A DNA stretch of 64,000 nucleotides, from positions 1-64,000 of the forward strand of contig CAZMNW010000045.1 of assembly GCA_964567755.1 (NCBI GenBank), read 5' to 3'. This DNA comes from DASRJW01 sp964567755 (lineage in GTDB: Bacteria; Krumholzibacteriota; Krumholzibacteriia; G020349025). Of the stretch, positions 7,274 through 15,093 are shown piece after piece (the stretch's first letter is position 1; each line of letters starts with the position of its first letter). Made by a program: the position numbers and the translations under genes. A model generated the notes under the pieces. The model did not search any database. It was not told the origin of the DNA and was given only the letters and a program-made list of their open reading frames with translations.

Positions 7274-8659
7274 TCAGAGAATCGTGTCGAGCAGATCGTA
7301 ACGCGTGAGGATGCCGGTGAGCCGGCTGCCGTCGCGCACCAGAACGGCTGCGTCGCGATGCGTCAGATGGTCCCTCACCCGGTCTGCCGTCTCGTGCAAT
7401 CCGATCTCCGGCAGCGGCGGATCCATCACCGCGGATGCGGGCTTGTCGAGCACGCTCGCGTCCTCGAAGGCCATGCGCAGGAGCTTGGCTTCTTGCAACA
7501 CGCCGAGATTCTCGTCGCCGCGCAGCACGGGCACCTGCGAGATTTCGAATTGCCGCACCAAGCCGATCGCCTCGCGCACCAGCGTCGATTCCTGCACGCA
7601 GACGACGGCCGGGACCCCTGGCGGCCGGCGTTCCAACAGCTCGCCGGCGCTCGGGTTGTAGCCCTCGAGCAAGCGGTTCTCCTTCAGCCACTCTTCGGAG
7701 TGCGCCTTGCTCAAGTACCGTTCTCCGCTATCGGGCAAGAGCACGACGATGACGGCATCGTTTGGTAGGCGGCGAGCGAGGTCCAAGGCGCCAGCGACGG
7801 CCGCCCCGCTCGAGCTGCCGACCAAGATGCCTTCCTGCCGCGCCAGCCGCCGTGCCATGACGTACGCCTGGCGATCGGTGACCGTGACGACTTCGTCGAC
7901 GTATTGCTTGTGCAGCGCCGAAGGGATCATATCCTCGCCGATGCCTTCGATCTTGTACGGCACGGCCGCGCCGAGGGTGCCATGCTCGATGTACTCGCGC
8001 AGCATCGAGCCCTGGGGATCGACACCGACAATGCGGACGGCCGGGTTCTGTTCTTTCAGATACCGGCCGACGCCGCTGATGGTGCCGCAGGTCCCCATGC
8101 CGCAAACGAACGCGTCGATGCGCCCGCGCGTCTGCCGCCAGATCTCCGGCCCGGTGCTGCGGTAATGCGCCTCCGGGTTGATCTGGTTGTGGTATTGGTT
8201 GGCGTGGACCGCGTTCTCGGTCCGCTCCATCTCCTGCTTCGCGACGCTGTAGTAGCTGAGCGGCGACTCGGGCGGCACCGCCGTCGGAGTGACGATCACA
8301 CGCGCGCCGTAGGCCTTGAGCAAGCGGATTTTCTCCGTGCTCATCTTGTCGGGCATGGTGAAGACGGTTCGATAGCCCTTCACCGCACAAGCCAAGGCGA
8401 TGCCCACGCCGGTGTTGCCCGAGGTGCACTCGACGACGGTACCGCCCGGACGCAGCATGCCGCGCTGCTCGAAATCCTCCACCATCGGCATGCCGATGCG
8501 GTCCTTGACGCTGCCACCCGGATTGAAGAACTCGAGCTTGGCGATCACCATGGCAGCGATTCCCTGCGTCACACGCGACAGGCGCACGAGGGGGGTGTTC
8601 CCGATCGTGTCGATGATGGTGTTCTTGACTTCCCAGTCGGTTGGAATCGGTCGTGTCAT
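7274..8659 (-). CDS. cbs: Cystathionine beta-synthase with regulatory CBS domain pair
   Basis: About 461 residues. Residues 10-320 are the fold-type II PLP core: IGNTPLVRLS, the PLP lysine in NPGGSVKDRIG, the cofactor loop TSGNTGVG and GTCGTISG. It condenses serine with homocysteine to cystathionine. Residues 345-461 are a tandem CBS pair (VREAIGLVRQFEISQVPV, AAVLVRDGSRLTGILTRYDLL). In human CBS this pair binds S-adenosylmethionine, and a nucleotide ligand is likely here. Upstream, AGGAGG lies about 28 nt before the ATG, separated from it by a run of nine C on the coding strand; no in-frame start lies closer. It heads the pair with the gamma-lyase gene. Confidence 0.94.
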   Translation of the reverse strand: MTRPIPTDWEVKNTIIDTIGNTPLVRLSRVTQGIAAMVIAKLEFFNPGGSVKDRIGMPMVEDFEQRGMLRPGGTVVECTSGNTGVGIALACAVKGYRTVFTMPDKMSTEKIRLLKAYGARVIVTPTAVPPESPLSYYSVAKQEMERTENAVHANQYHNQINPEAHYRSTGPEIWRQTRGRIDAFVCGMGTCGTISGVGRYLKEQNPAVRIVGVDPQGSMLREYIEHGTLGAAVPYKIEGIGEDMIPSALHKQYVDEVVTVTDRQAYVMARRLARQEGILVGSSSGAAVAGALDLARRLPNDAVIVVLLPDSGERYLSKAHSEEWLKENRLLEGYNPSAGELLERRPPGVPAVVCVQESTLVREAIGLVRQFEISQVPVLRGDENLGVLQEAKLLRMAFEDASVLDKPASAVMDPPLPEIGLHETADRVRDHLTHRDAAVLVRDGSRLTGILTRYDLLDTIL

Positions 8660-8803
8660 GTGGAGCCAGCCCGGGGGGGGGCCAGGACCTCCTTTCGCCG
8701 CGTGCAGCGTAGTGAAACCGCCGGAGACTCGTCAACGCCCACCGCCATACACGTCGTTGACCGGGCGGCGGATGGCGTCGATAATCGCCGGCGGAGGCTC
8801 GGC

Positions 8804-9079
8804 GTGGATCCAGCTGCGTTGCGTTTCGTCGTTCGCGGCCGCGTTCAGGGTGTGGGATTCCGCGTCTTCGTCGCGCGCCAGGCGCACCATCTCGGTTTAC
8901 GCGGTTACGCCCGCAATCAGCCGGATGGCAGTGTCGAGGTCGTCGCCGTGGGATCCAACGGGACGCTCGACAAACTCGCGGTCGAGCTGCGGCAGGGCCC
9001 CCCGGCAGCGCGCGTGACGTCGTTACAATCGACGCCGCTCGCGCCTGTGCCTGCCTTCTGTGACTTCGAGATCCGCTGA
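8804..9079 (+). CDS. acyP: Acylphosphatase
   Basis: About 91 residues, the normal size for this alpha/beta enzyme that hydrolyses acyl phosphates. It has the phosphate-binding loop GRVQGVGFR with the essential Arg at residue 21, and RGYARNQPDGSVEVVA with the catalytic Asn. The GTG at 8804 is preceded by GGAGG with a 6-nt gap. The gene is divergent from cystathionine beta-synthase and is followed at 58 nt by the Cys-cluster gene. Confidence 0.93.
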   Translation: MDPAALRFVVRGRVQGVGFRVFVARQAHHLGLRGYARNQPDGSVEVVAVGSNGTLDKLAVELRQGPPAARVTSLQSTPLAPVPAFCDFEIR

Positions 9080-9137
9080 GGGCTTCCACGACGCTGGCGA
9101 CGCACCGAATCGGTGCGCTTCTGAACGGAGAGATGGC

Positions 9138-9659
9138 GTGATTCGAATTCCCGTGCTGCCCGAGCCTCCGCCCCCCGGCGTCCTCATCCACCCCAACTGC
9201 GCGCGCTGCACGGCGCTGTGTTGCCAGTACGTCTCGACCGAGATCGACATCCCCACGACCCGGCGCGACATCGACAACGTCCGCTGGTATCTCATGCACC
9301 CCGGCGTGCGTGTGTACGTCGAAGACACCGGCCGCTGGTTCATTCAGTTCATGTCACGCTGCCAGAATCTCGGCGACGACAACCTCTGCCGCATCTACGA
9401 GACGCGCCCGCAGATCTGCCGCGATCTGCAGCCGACGAACTGCGAGTTCGCTCTCGGCTCCGGCGATCTGCACTATTTCACCACGCCTGCAGAATTCGAG
9501 CGCTGGCAGGGAGAAAAAGTACGGCGACGGAGCGCGCGCCAAGCCGCGTCGCGGCGGACGACGGCGGGCCCGTCGCGGCCGCATGCAGCCAACGGGCGCC
9601 TTCGCAACCGGAACGGTGCTGGCAAAACGGTTCGACGCCGGAATGGTGCGGGGCAGTGA
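9138..9659 (+). CDS. YkgJ-family cysteine-cluster protein
   Basis: About 173 residues. It contains the conserved Cys pattern of the YkgJ/UPF0153 family: CARCTALCCQ near residue 20, then CQNLGDDNLCRIYETRPQIC and a further Cys in PTNCEF. The family probably binds a metal or an Fe-S cluster; its biochemical role is not established. The last 45 residues are Arg/Gly/Ala-rich and look disordered. The start is a GTG at 9138 after GGAGAGATGGC. It ends 2 nt before the convergent exonuclease gene. Confidence 0.88.
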   Translation: MIRIPVLPEPPPPGVLIHPNCARCTALCCQYVSTEIDIPTTRRDIDNVRWYLMHPGVRVYVEDTGRWFIQFMSRCQNLGDDNLCRIYETRPQICRDLQPTNCEFALGSGDLHYFTTPAEFERWQGEKVRRRSARQAASRRTTAGPSRPHAANGRLRNRNGAGKTVRRRNGAGQ

Positions 9660-9660
9660 T

Positions 9661-10515
9661 TCAGGCCTTCGGGACGTCGGCCGGGTGGGTCCCGTTGCCT
9701 TTCGGGACCGGTTCCGCGGCGATGAAACTGGACTCGAAGAGCTTCATTTCTCCCACCGTGGTGATGCCACGTGCCAGCAGGAGGCGCTCGAGCTCGACCA
9801 GGATACGCGCCGTGGCGTAGGCATCGTCGTGAGCGCGGTGGCGGTTCTGCAGCGGAATGCCGAACTGCAGCGCCAGATGGTGCAGCTTACGGCTGTTTTT
9901 CGGCTCGATGAGTCTCTGGCTCAGCTTCACCGTGCACAGGTGCGGGGCGGTGAAGCGTTCGCCGGTGAGCTGCTCGATGCAGGTCTTCAGGAAGTGGTAG
10001 TCGAACGCCGCGTTGTGGGCCACGAACACGCCGCCCTGCAACACCTCCAACAAGCTGGGCAGGATCTCCGCGAAGGTGGGCGCGCCCGCCACCATTTCAT
10101 CGTCGATCCCGGTCAGCCGCTGGATGTTGGCTGGAATGGGCACGCCGGGATCGAGCAGGCTCGAAAGCAACGGCTGCACCCTGGACCCGCGCACGCCGAA
10201 CACCGCGATGTCGATGATCGCGTTGTCCTTCGGGTCGCTTCCGGTCACCTCCAGGTCGAGAACGCGAAATTCCGCCTCGTCCAAAGCCTGCGCCCCGTAG
10301 TCGTGGTTCAACGCCTCCCAGAGACCCGCATGGACTTCCTGGAAGCGGCTGTCCTGGGACAGCAGACGCCGGACAATGCGTCGCATCTCGCGCCGGTCGC
10401 GGAGTCGGAGATCGAGGACGCGCGAGCCGATCAGGTGCGACGGCGTCGGGCGACTGTTGCCGTTGATGAACGCGAAAGCCTCGTCCAGCTTGGAGGCCCC
10501 AAGGAGAGGATCCAT
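9661..10515 (-). CDS. DEDDh 3'-5' exonuclease (DnaQ/PolC-epsilon-like)
   Basis: About 284 residues. From about residue 82 the exonuclease domain shows ExoI (VLDLEVTG, where the usual DxExT is kept), NIQRLTGI, ExoII (VAHNAAFDYHFL) and ExoIII-epsilon (HRAHDDAYATARIL). The N-terminal 80 residues are a charged extension not shared with DnaQ. The family covers the proofreading subunit of DNA polymerase III and stand-alone repair or RNA exonucleases. With no polymerase neighbour and an extra N-terminus, a stand-alone nuclease is more likely. ATG at 10515. Confidence 0.88.
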   Translation of the reverse strand: MDPLLGASKLDEAFAFINGNSRPTPSHLIGSRVLDLRLRDRREMRRIVRRLLSQDSRFQEVHAGLWEALNHDYGAQALDEAEFRVLDLEVTGSDPKDNAIIDIAVFGVRGSRVQPLLSSLLDPGVPIPANIQRLTGIDDEMVAGAPTFAEILPSLLEVLQGGVFVAHNAAFDYHFLKTCIEQLTGERFTAPHLCTVKLSQRLIEPKNSRKLHHLALQFGIPLQNRHRAHDDAYATARILVELERLLLARGITTVGEMKLFESSFIAAEPVPKGNGTHPADVPKA

Positions 10516-10551
10516 GACACCATCTCGAGAGATGCGGTGGCGCTCTATTCC

Positions 10552-10578
10552 TAATTTGTTAAGTCTACTTGAATTAGC
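10552..10578. promoter_or_regulatory. AT-rich dyad upstream of the exonuclease
   Basis: CTAATT and AATTAG form arms around a 15-nt AT-rich centre, about 40 nt upstream of the exonuclease start. It may be an operator or part of its promoter. No good -35/-10 pair could be fixed, so this is tentative. Confidence 0.35.
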
Positions 10579-10644
10579 GCGGTGGTGTCAAAGCGGGCAG
10601 TCGAAAAAGCGCCGAAACGGTGGCGGTGCGGATCGCAAATGCCG

Positions 10645-10673
10645 GTGTAGCAACATTGTCGGGACAGCTACAC
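10645..10673 (-). terminator. Hairpin after the exported-protein gene
   Basis: GTGTAGC at 10645-10651 and GCTACAC at 10667-10673 form a perfect 7-bp stem, with a nested TGTC/GACA. It lies 8 nt beyond the stop of the minus-strand gene ending at 10681. No U-tract follows on the minus strand, so this may be a weak terminator or an mRNA 3' stabiliser. Confidence 0.45.
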
Positions 10674-10680
10674 GATCCAT

Positions 10681-11445
10681 TCAACGGCGATGGGGAGCGC
10701 CAAGAGCCGTGAGCTCGAGCTCGTAGTGCGACTCTCGCGGCCCGCGCTGTGGCACGCCCGCGATCGGTTGGGAAAAACGGCGTTCACTGCGCAGCAGGGC
10801 GCTGGCGCGCACGACACCGAAGATCGGCGCCTGGGACGCTGTCAGCACCCGGATCTGCCGGCGCTCCGAGATCACGACATCGGCCTCTCCCATCTGGGCA
10901 CGCGATTCCTTCGCCTCCACGAGGAAGCGACCCGCGCACATGAGGCCCGTCTCGGCGTGCAGCTCCGGGCCCCAGGTCGAATCGGCGACGACCGGAAGAC
11001 GCGGCGCCGCTCGAAGCGCCGGCAGCTCTTGCCAATCCTCGGCGCGCAGCTCCTGCGTCTTTCCGCCCTCGATCTGCACGACCCGTCGCACATGGTCGAG
11101 CAACGCCCCGCCTGCGCCGGCGAACACCGCGCGACCGACTTCGATCCGGGCTTCGAGGCTGTCGCCCGACCACAGGCGGAGCACGACGACACCGTCTTTC
11201 TCCCGTGCCACGGACTCGACGCAGACTTGGAAGTCGATTTGGCGCGTGCCATCGGGCTCCTCGGCCCGGAAGCGATACGACCCGCAGGCGCCGGGCCGGG
11301 GCTCGGTAGGCTGCACGCCGCGCAGCAGGATTTCCAGCTGGGCGCGGGCCTCGGAAGCGGGAATCATCCCGACGACCACGAAGACGAGCGCCAAGAACGA
11401 AGGGGAACGGCGGACCCCGTTCCCCTCGTTGCCATCGCGCGCCAT
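10681..11445 (-). CDS. Exported hypothetical protein
   Basis: About 254 residues, unrecognised. It has a signal peptide: basic start, hydrophobic SFLALVFVVVGMIPA and an Ala-rich cleavage region near residue 34. The mature part is beta-rich (YRFRAEEPDGTRQIDFQVCVES, DGVVVLRLWSGDS) with two Cys, and resembles in style the periplasmic DUF3108-type lipid-binding barrels, but I cannot assign it. The ATG at 11445 has a weak ribosome site. It lies 22 nt downstream of the metallophosphatase-cytochrome gene and is probably co-transcribed with it. Confidence 0.65.
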   Translation of the reverse strand: MARDGNEGNGVRRSPSFLALVFVVVGMIPASEARAQLEILLRGVQPTEPRPGACGSYRFRAEEPDGTRQIDFQVCVESVAREKDGVVVLRLWSGDSLEARIEVGRAVFAGAGGALLDHVRRVVQIEGGKTQELRAEDWQELPALRAAPRLPVVADSTWGPELHAETGLMCAGRFLVEAKESRAQMGEADVVISERRQIRVLTASQAPIFGVVRASALLRSERRFSQPIAGVPQRGPRESHYELELTALGAPHRR

Positions 11446-11467
11446 CAATGGGAGTCGGCAGCGTTCG

Positions 11468-12823
11468 CTAATGGGCGATCTCCTTCCAGTACTTCGCATA
11501 CTGGAACTCGGGGCTGTTCTTCTTGTCGTGGCAGGCGAGACAACTCTCTGGTGTCGGGCGTGCGATGAACCCCGCATCCCCGTGCGTGGTGCCATGGCCG
11601 TGGCACTGCTCGCAGGACACCTTGCCGAGATCGGCCTTGTTCAAGGCATAGCCGTTGGCGTCGGGGTGACCGGTGACGTGGCACTGCAGGCACTCCGTCG
11701 AGTTCTCCATCGACTTGCCCTCGAGTGAGGCCAAGGAGCGTGCGTGCGCGCTCGCATCCCAAGCCTTGAAGGCTGCCTCGTGGCAGCGCGCGCACGTATT
11801 GGCGCCGACGAATTTCTCCTGCGGCACGCCGTTGGTCGACGTCGACTGCCCCACGACTTCTTCGACGACCTCGCGTTTGCGCACCTCGCGCAGCTGTTCC
11901 TTGAAAGCGTCGATCTCGACGCGCATCGTCGAATCTTCGGGCACGTTGCTGTCGAGGCCATGCAGCTCGTGGTCCCAGCGCAGCAGTTTGCCCTTGTCGC
12001 TCACGATCAGACTCAGCGCGCCGATGTACTTGCCGCGATCGGCTGCCGAGCACACCAAGGAGTGACCGATTTCTTCGTTGCCGATCTCGACTGGCTTGGC
12101 GTTCACCATGGGATCGCCGCCGACGACCGCGACGTCGATGCCCTTGACCGTGTCGACCAGTTTCTGCGTCTCGCGCGAACCGAGATGCGTGAAGACGACC
12201 ACGAGATCGGCCTTCTTGCGCACCTTGGGCACGAGCTCGGCCAAGGTTGTTTCGACGTTGGCGAGGGCAAAATCATCGACCTCGCGCTCGATGGTAGCGA
12301 TGCTGGAGTTCTCCGCCATGACGCCGAGGAAAGCGACCTTCACGCCGCCCAGCTCACGCACGACGTATGGATCGAACAGCAGCTTGCCGTTCGACTTCTT
12401 GCGCAAATTCGCCGACACGAGCGCGAAACCGCTCGCTTTCGCCGTCTGTCGCAGGGTCTCGAGGCCGTAGAGCAAGTCCGTCGGGCCGACATTGACGACC
12501 GCATAGCCCATGTCGCCCATCGTGCGTGCCACGAACAGGCTCTGGAACTTCTGCGATTCGCTCTGGCCTTCGGCCCAGCCGCCGCCTTCGACCACGCAGA
12601 CGTTGGGGTGGTTCTTCCGGTACTTCTGGATGACCATTGCTCGCCGAGCAATGCCGCCTTTGCGTCCCGATTTTCACCCACACTCTTCGATTTCGCCCTT
12701 GGTATCGCTGTGGTACAGCAGGACGATCTCGGTCTCTGGCGCGCGGGATTTGCCCTGCAGCGGGCCAATCAGGCCAAGCGCCAGAGCGAGGACGAGCAAC
12801 GCGAATGCAACCCGTCGTGTCAC
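11468..12823 (-). CDS. Predicted selenoprotein: exported metallophosphatase fused to tetraheme cytochrome c
   Basis: About 451 residues read through one TGA. Start: GTG at 12823 after GAGGGGTGAAGTC, opening a signal peptide (VAFALLVLALALGLIG). Residues 30-290 are a 5'-nucleotidase-type calcineurin-like phosphoesterase (LLYHSD, then VVFTHLG and GGDP later). From about 343 to 432 come four CxxCH heme motifs (CARCH, CLQCH, CEQCH, CLACH), like the cytochrome c554 family. The TGA at 12676-12674 is codon 50, giving EECG-U-KSGRKGGIARRA. Relatives, as I recall, have EPCGC with GGLARRA, so Sec replaces Cys. No other disruption occurs in about 400 further codons, and a SECIS-like hairpin follows. Alternatives are a nonsense pseudogene or a base error. 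The substrate and role are unknown; periplasmic redox is likely. Confidence 0.8.
12635..12653 (-). promoter_or_regulatory. Candidate bacterial SECIS element
   Basis: On the coding (minus) strand CATTGCTC at 12653-12646 pairs perfectly with GAGCAATG at 12642-12635 around the loop GGC. There are 28 nt between the TGA and the loop. Published bacterial SECIS models require a short hairpin inside the reading frame, with the loop 16-37 nt after UGA and a G in the first two loop positions; all three conditions hold. It would recruit the elongation factor SelB. Confidence 0.75.
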
Positions 12824-13017
12824 GACTTCACCCCTCTCGGCATGGAAAGAAGCCACTCGGCTGTCTGGGAAGCGCTGTCGCCGGCGCCCGCGACGGGCCC
12901 AGCACGGAATGTACCGCGGACAGCATACCGAAGCCTCGGACCTTGCTCAACCGCATCGACCAGCCCAGGCCTTGGTGTGCGAACACTCGGGAGCCCGCCG
13001 TGGTTCCGGCCTGGAGC

Positions 13018-13320
13018 TCAACCAGGCTTGGATTCCAGGCGCGAACGGAACCCCAGGGCCGCCCGAAAGCTGGGTTGGATCCGGGCGGGGATGGTGAGCA
13101 TCTCCCCGGTCCGCGGATTCTTCGCCTGGCGGGCAGCGCGTGGCTTGGCCGTCCAGGTGCCGAAGCCGTGCACCTGCACTTTCTGGTGCTCGCGCAACGC
13201 CGCCGCGATGACCCCTTCGTCGTTCCCAAGACCAAAGAGCACATCCAACACCTTGCGCGCCGTGGGTTCTGGCAAGCTCGCGCGACGCGATACTTCGGCG
13301 ACGAGATCCGAACGATTCAC
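13018..13320 (-). CDS. HU/IHF-family DNA-binding protein
   Basis: About 100 residues, the usual size. It has the helix-turn-helix-like N-terminal dimer region (NRSDLVAEVSRRASL), VQVHGFGTWTAK and the DNA-arm signature NPRTGEMLTIPARIQPSFRA. It bends and compacts DNA as a dimer. The GTG at 13320 is chosen because CGGAGGAGTC precedes it; an earlier GTG at 13335 overlaps that site. The C-terminal dozen residues (GFRSRLESKPG) extend past the usual end of the family. Confidence 0.93.
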   Translation of the reverse strand: MNRSDLVAEVSRRASLPEPTARKVLDVLFGLGNDEGVIAAALREHQKVQVHGFGTWTAKPRAARQAKNPRTGEMLTIPARIQPSFRAALGFRSRLESKPG

Positions 13321-13481
13321 GACTCCTCCGTTCACGAACGTCCGGCCTGCGGTCTCGCGCTCGATTCGGTCACCCCATCTCGATCTCGAAGTCTCGATGA
13401 ATCCGATGCGGCCGATTTAGAGCGGATCGGTCGGTTTGGCCGATCTCGCGTCAGACGCAGCCCTCGTGCCCACGCATCCGT

Positions 13482-13519
13482 GGGTGGACGGCCAAGCAGC
13501 TGCCGGCGCCTGTCCACCC
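13482..13519. terminator. Inverted repeat downstream of the membrane-protein gene
   Basis: GGGTGGAC at 13482-13489 and GTCCACCC at 13512-13519 are perfect 8-bp arms, with an inner GGC/GCC pairing. It lies about 40 nt past the stop of the minus-strand gene ending at 13560. There is no U-tract, so it could be a factor-dependent terminator or an operator for the HU gene further down. Confidence 0.45.
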
Positions 13520-13559
13520 TGTTGACGCGCAGCGGGACTGGAGTCGTCGGGGGTTGCGC

Positions 13560-15065
13560 TCACTCGGCAGCATCTGGCGCATGCGAGCGCTGGGTTTGCG
13601 CTCCCACGCCGACACCCGGCGTTTGGGCTTTGAATTGCAACTCGGGTTCGGAAGCTCGTGGCGACCTGTCGGTCTCGGCGCCCGCGTACAGCAGTGGCCG
13701 CGCCACGGTGTTGGCGCCGTGCGGGAAGCGCCAGTATCTCCATGGAATGGAGATCATTCGCCGCAGCGCCAGCCAACGCAGGTACTCCGGAATGTCGGCG
13801 AGAAAATCGCGGCGATCGAGCCGCAGCCGATGCACGATCTCGCGGTAATCGCGCGGGTGATCGGCTTCGACTTGCACGCGCAGCGACCGCGCCAGTTGGC
13901 GCAAGCGCGCCTTGCGCCAGCCGCCTCGGAGCGGCAGGAGAAAAAGACCGCGCATTTCTGGCCAATGGCCGACGAAATCCGTGTCCACCTCGACCACCCA
14001 GGCAGCACCGCGGCCTGGATCCGCTCGCAGCTCCGCCAGGCCCCGCCGATGCCCTGCCGCGCGCCCCTCCGAGACCGCGCGTTCGTAGGGAATCCACAGC
14101 TCGCGGAAGTGAAAATCGTCCACCACCCACTCGACCATGCCCGCATCCGGTCCGTCGGCACGCACCCAGACCTCGATGCGCTCCCAATCGCTTTCCCAAA
14201 ACTTGTGGATCTCGGCGCGGGTGAGCGTCACGAAACGCCAGACCCAGTACGTGTTCCCACGCAACCAGTACGGAGCATGCCCATCGGCGTAGGGGAAGTG
14301 CGGGCTCTCGGGGTCGTTGACGTAAAGATAGAGCGTCGGCGCCATCCCGCGCGGCACCAGGAACGAATCGAGGACGAAGTACCCGACTGCGAGACCGGCA
14401 AAGATCGCCGGCAGCGAGCTCCACTGCAATCCGGGTGTCGGACCCAGCAAGGCCACCACCCACAACACGATGAACACGGGCAGCGGCGCCACGAAAGACG
14501 TCCACCAGTCGCGGAAAATGGCGTACAGCAGCACCGCCAGCAGCGGGAAGTTGCCGAAGAGCAGCAGCTTCCCCAGCCACTCCTGCAACCCGGGGCGCTC
14601 GGCGACCCAGTGCGAGAGCAGCGACAACCCGATCGCCAACACCGCCGCGATCAGGATCTTGTAGGCCGGATAAACGACGCTGAACACGACCTCGGGCAGC
14701 ATCGGATCGGTGATCGAGGACGCCAGGCGCTCGCCGCGCCAGGACACGTCGACCCTGCTGCCAGCCTGCGGTTCCAGCTGTAATCGATACGGCGCCAGCA
14801 ACTCGGAGGCGGTTTCTTCGCCTGCCAACGGGATGTGCAGGCGCGACGCGATCCGCTGAATCATGCGGTACGGGATGAGCACCGGCCCGAGCAGCAACAC
14901 CAGCACGTAATAGCCGAAGCCCGGCAAGCGCGTGCGTGGCCGGTTGAGGCAAGTGCGGAACACGTCGAGGTCCACCATGCCACGCCGAAGCACCGCCTCG
15001 TGCACGATGCCGCGGATGCCGAGCACCGACGCCCAGTAGTCGGTGTACAAATGGACGTCGATCAT
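13560..15065 (-). CDS. Polytopic membrane protein, unknown function
   Basis: About 501 residues. The ATG at 15065 is set by GGGAG with a 5-nt gap, 28 nt after the carbonic anhydrase stop. Several membrane segments are clear: YYVLVLLLGPVLIPY near residue 45, then FSVVYPAYKILIAAVLAIGL, LLLFGNFPLLAVLLYAIF, FVAPLPVFIVLWVVALLG and FAGLAVGYFVLDSF. The second half is soluble, aromatic and Arg-rich (YWLRGNTYWVWRFVTLTRAE, FHFRELWIPYERAV) and probably cytoplasmic. The 20 C-terminal residues look disordered. No family recognised. Confidence 0.8.
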   Translation of the reverse strand: MIDVHLYTDYWASVLGIRGIVHEAVLRRGMVDLDVFRTCLNRPRTRLPGFGYYVLVLLLGPVLIPYRMIQRIASRLHIPLAGEETASELLAPYRLQLEPQAGSRVDVSWRGERLASSITDPMLPEVVFSVVYPAYKILIAAVLAIGLSLLSHWVAERPGLQEWLGKLLLFGNFPLLAVLLYAIFRDWWTSFVAPLPVFIVLWVVALLGPTPGLQWSSLPAIFAGLAVGYFVLDSFLVPRGMAPTLYLYVNDPESPHFPYADGHAPYWLRGNTYWVWRFVTLTRAEIHKFWESDWERIEVWVRADGPDAGMVEWVVDDFHFRELWIPYERAVSEGRAAGHRRGLAELRADPGRGAAWVVEVDTDFVGHWPEMRGLFLLPLRGGWRKARLRQLARSLRVQVEADHPRDYREIVHRLRLDRRDFLADIPEYLRWLALRRMISIPWRYWRFPHGANTVARPLLYAGAETDRSPRASEPELQFKAQTPGVGVGAQTQRSHAPDAAE

Positions 15066-15093
15066 TCCGACTCCCTCGCGTCCGCATCGGGAT

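Noticed and set aside
12637..12823. The TGA at 12674-12676 as proof of a pseudogene or of a gene starting at ATG 12637
   Set aside because: A start at 12637 would lose the signal peptide that heme attachment needs and the first part of the phosphoesterase fold. There is no other lesion in about 400 codons, and the TGA falls on a family Cys with a SECIS-like hairpin after it. Sequencing error remains possible and is kept as the alternative.
13321..13559. Possible small gene between HU and the membrane protein gene
   Set aside because: The only frame (61 codons) is Arg/Ser/Asp-rich with no ribosome site; the region holds an inverted repeat instead.
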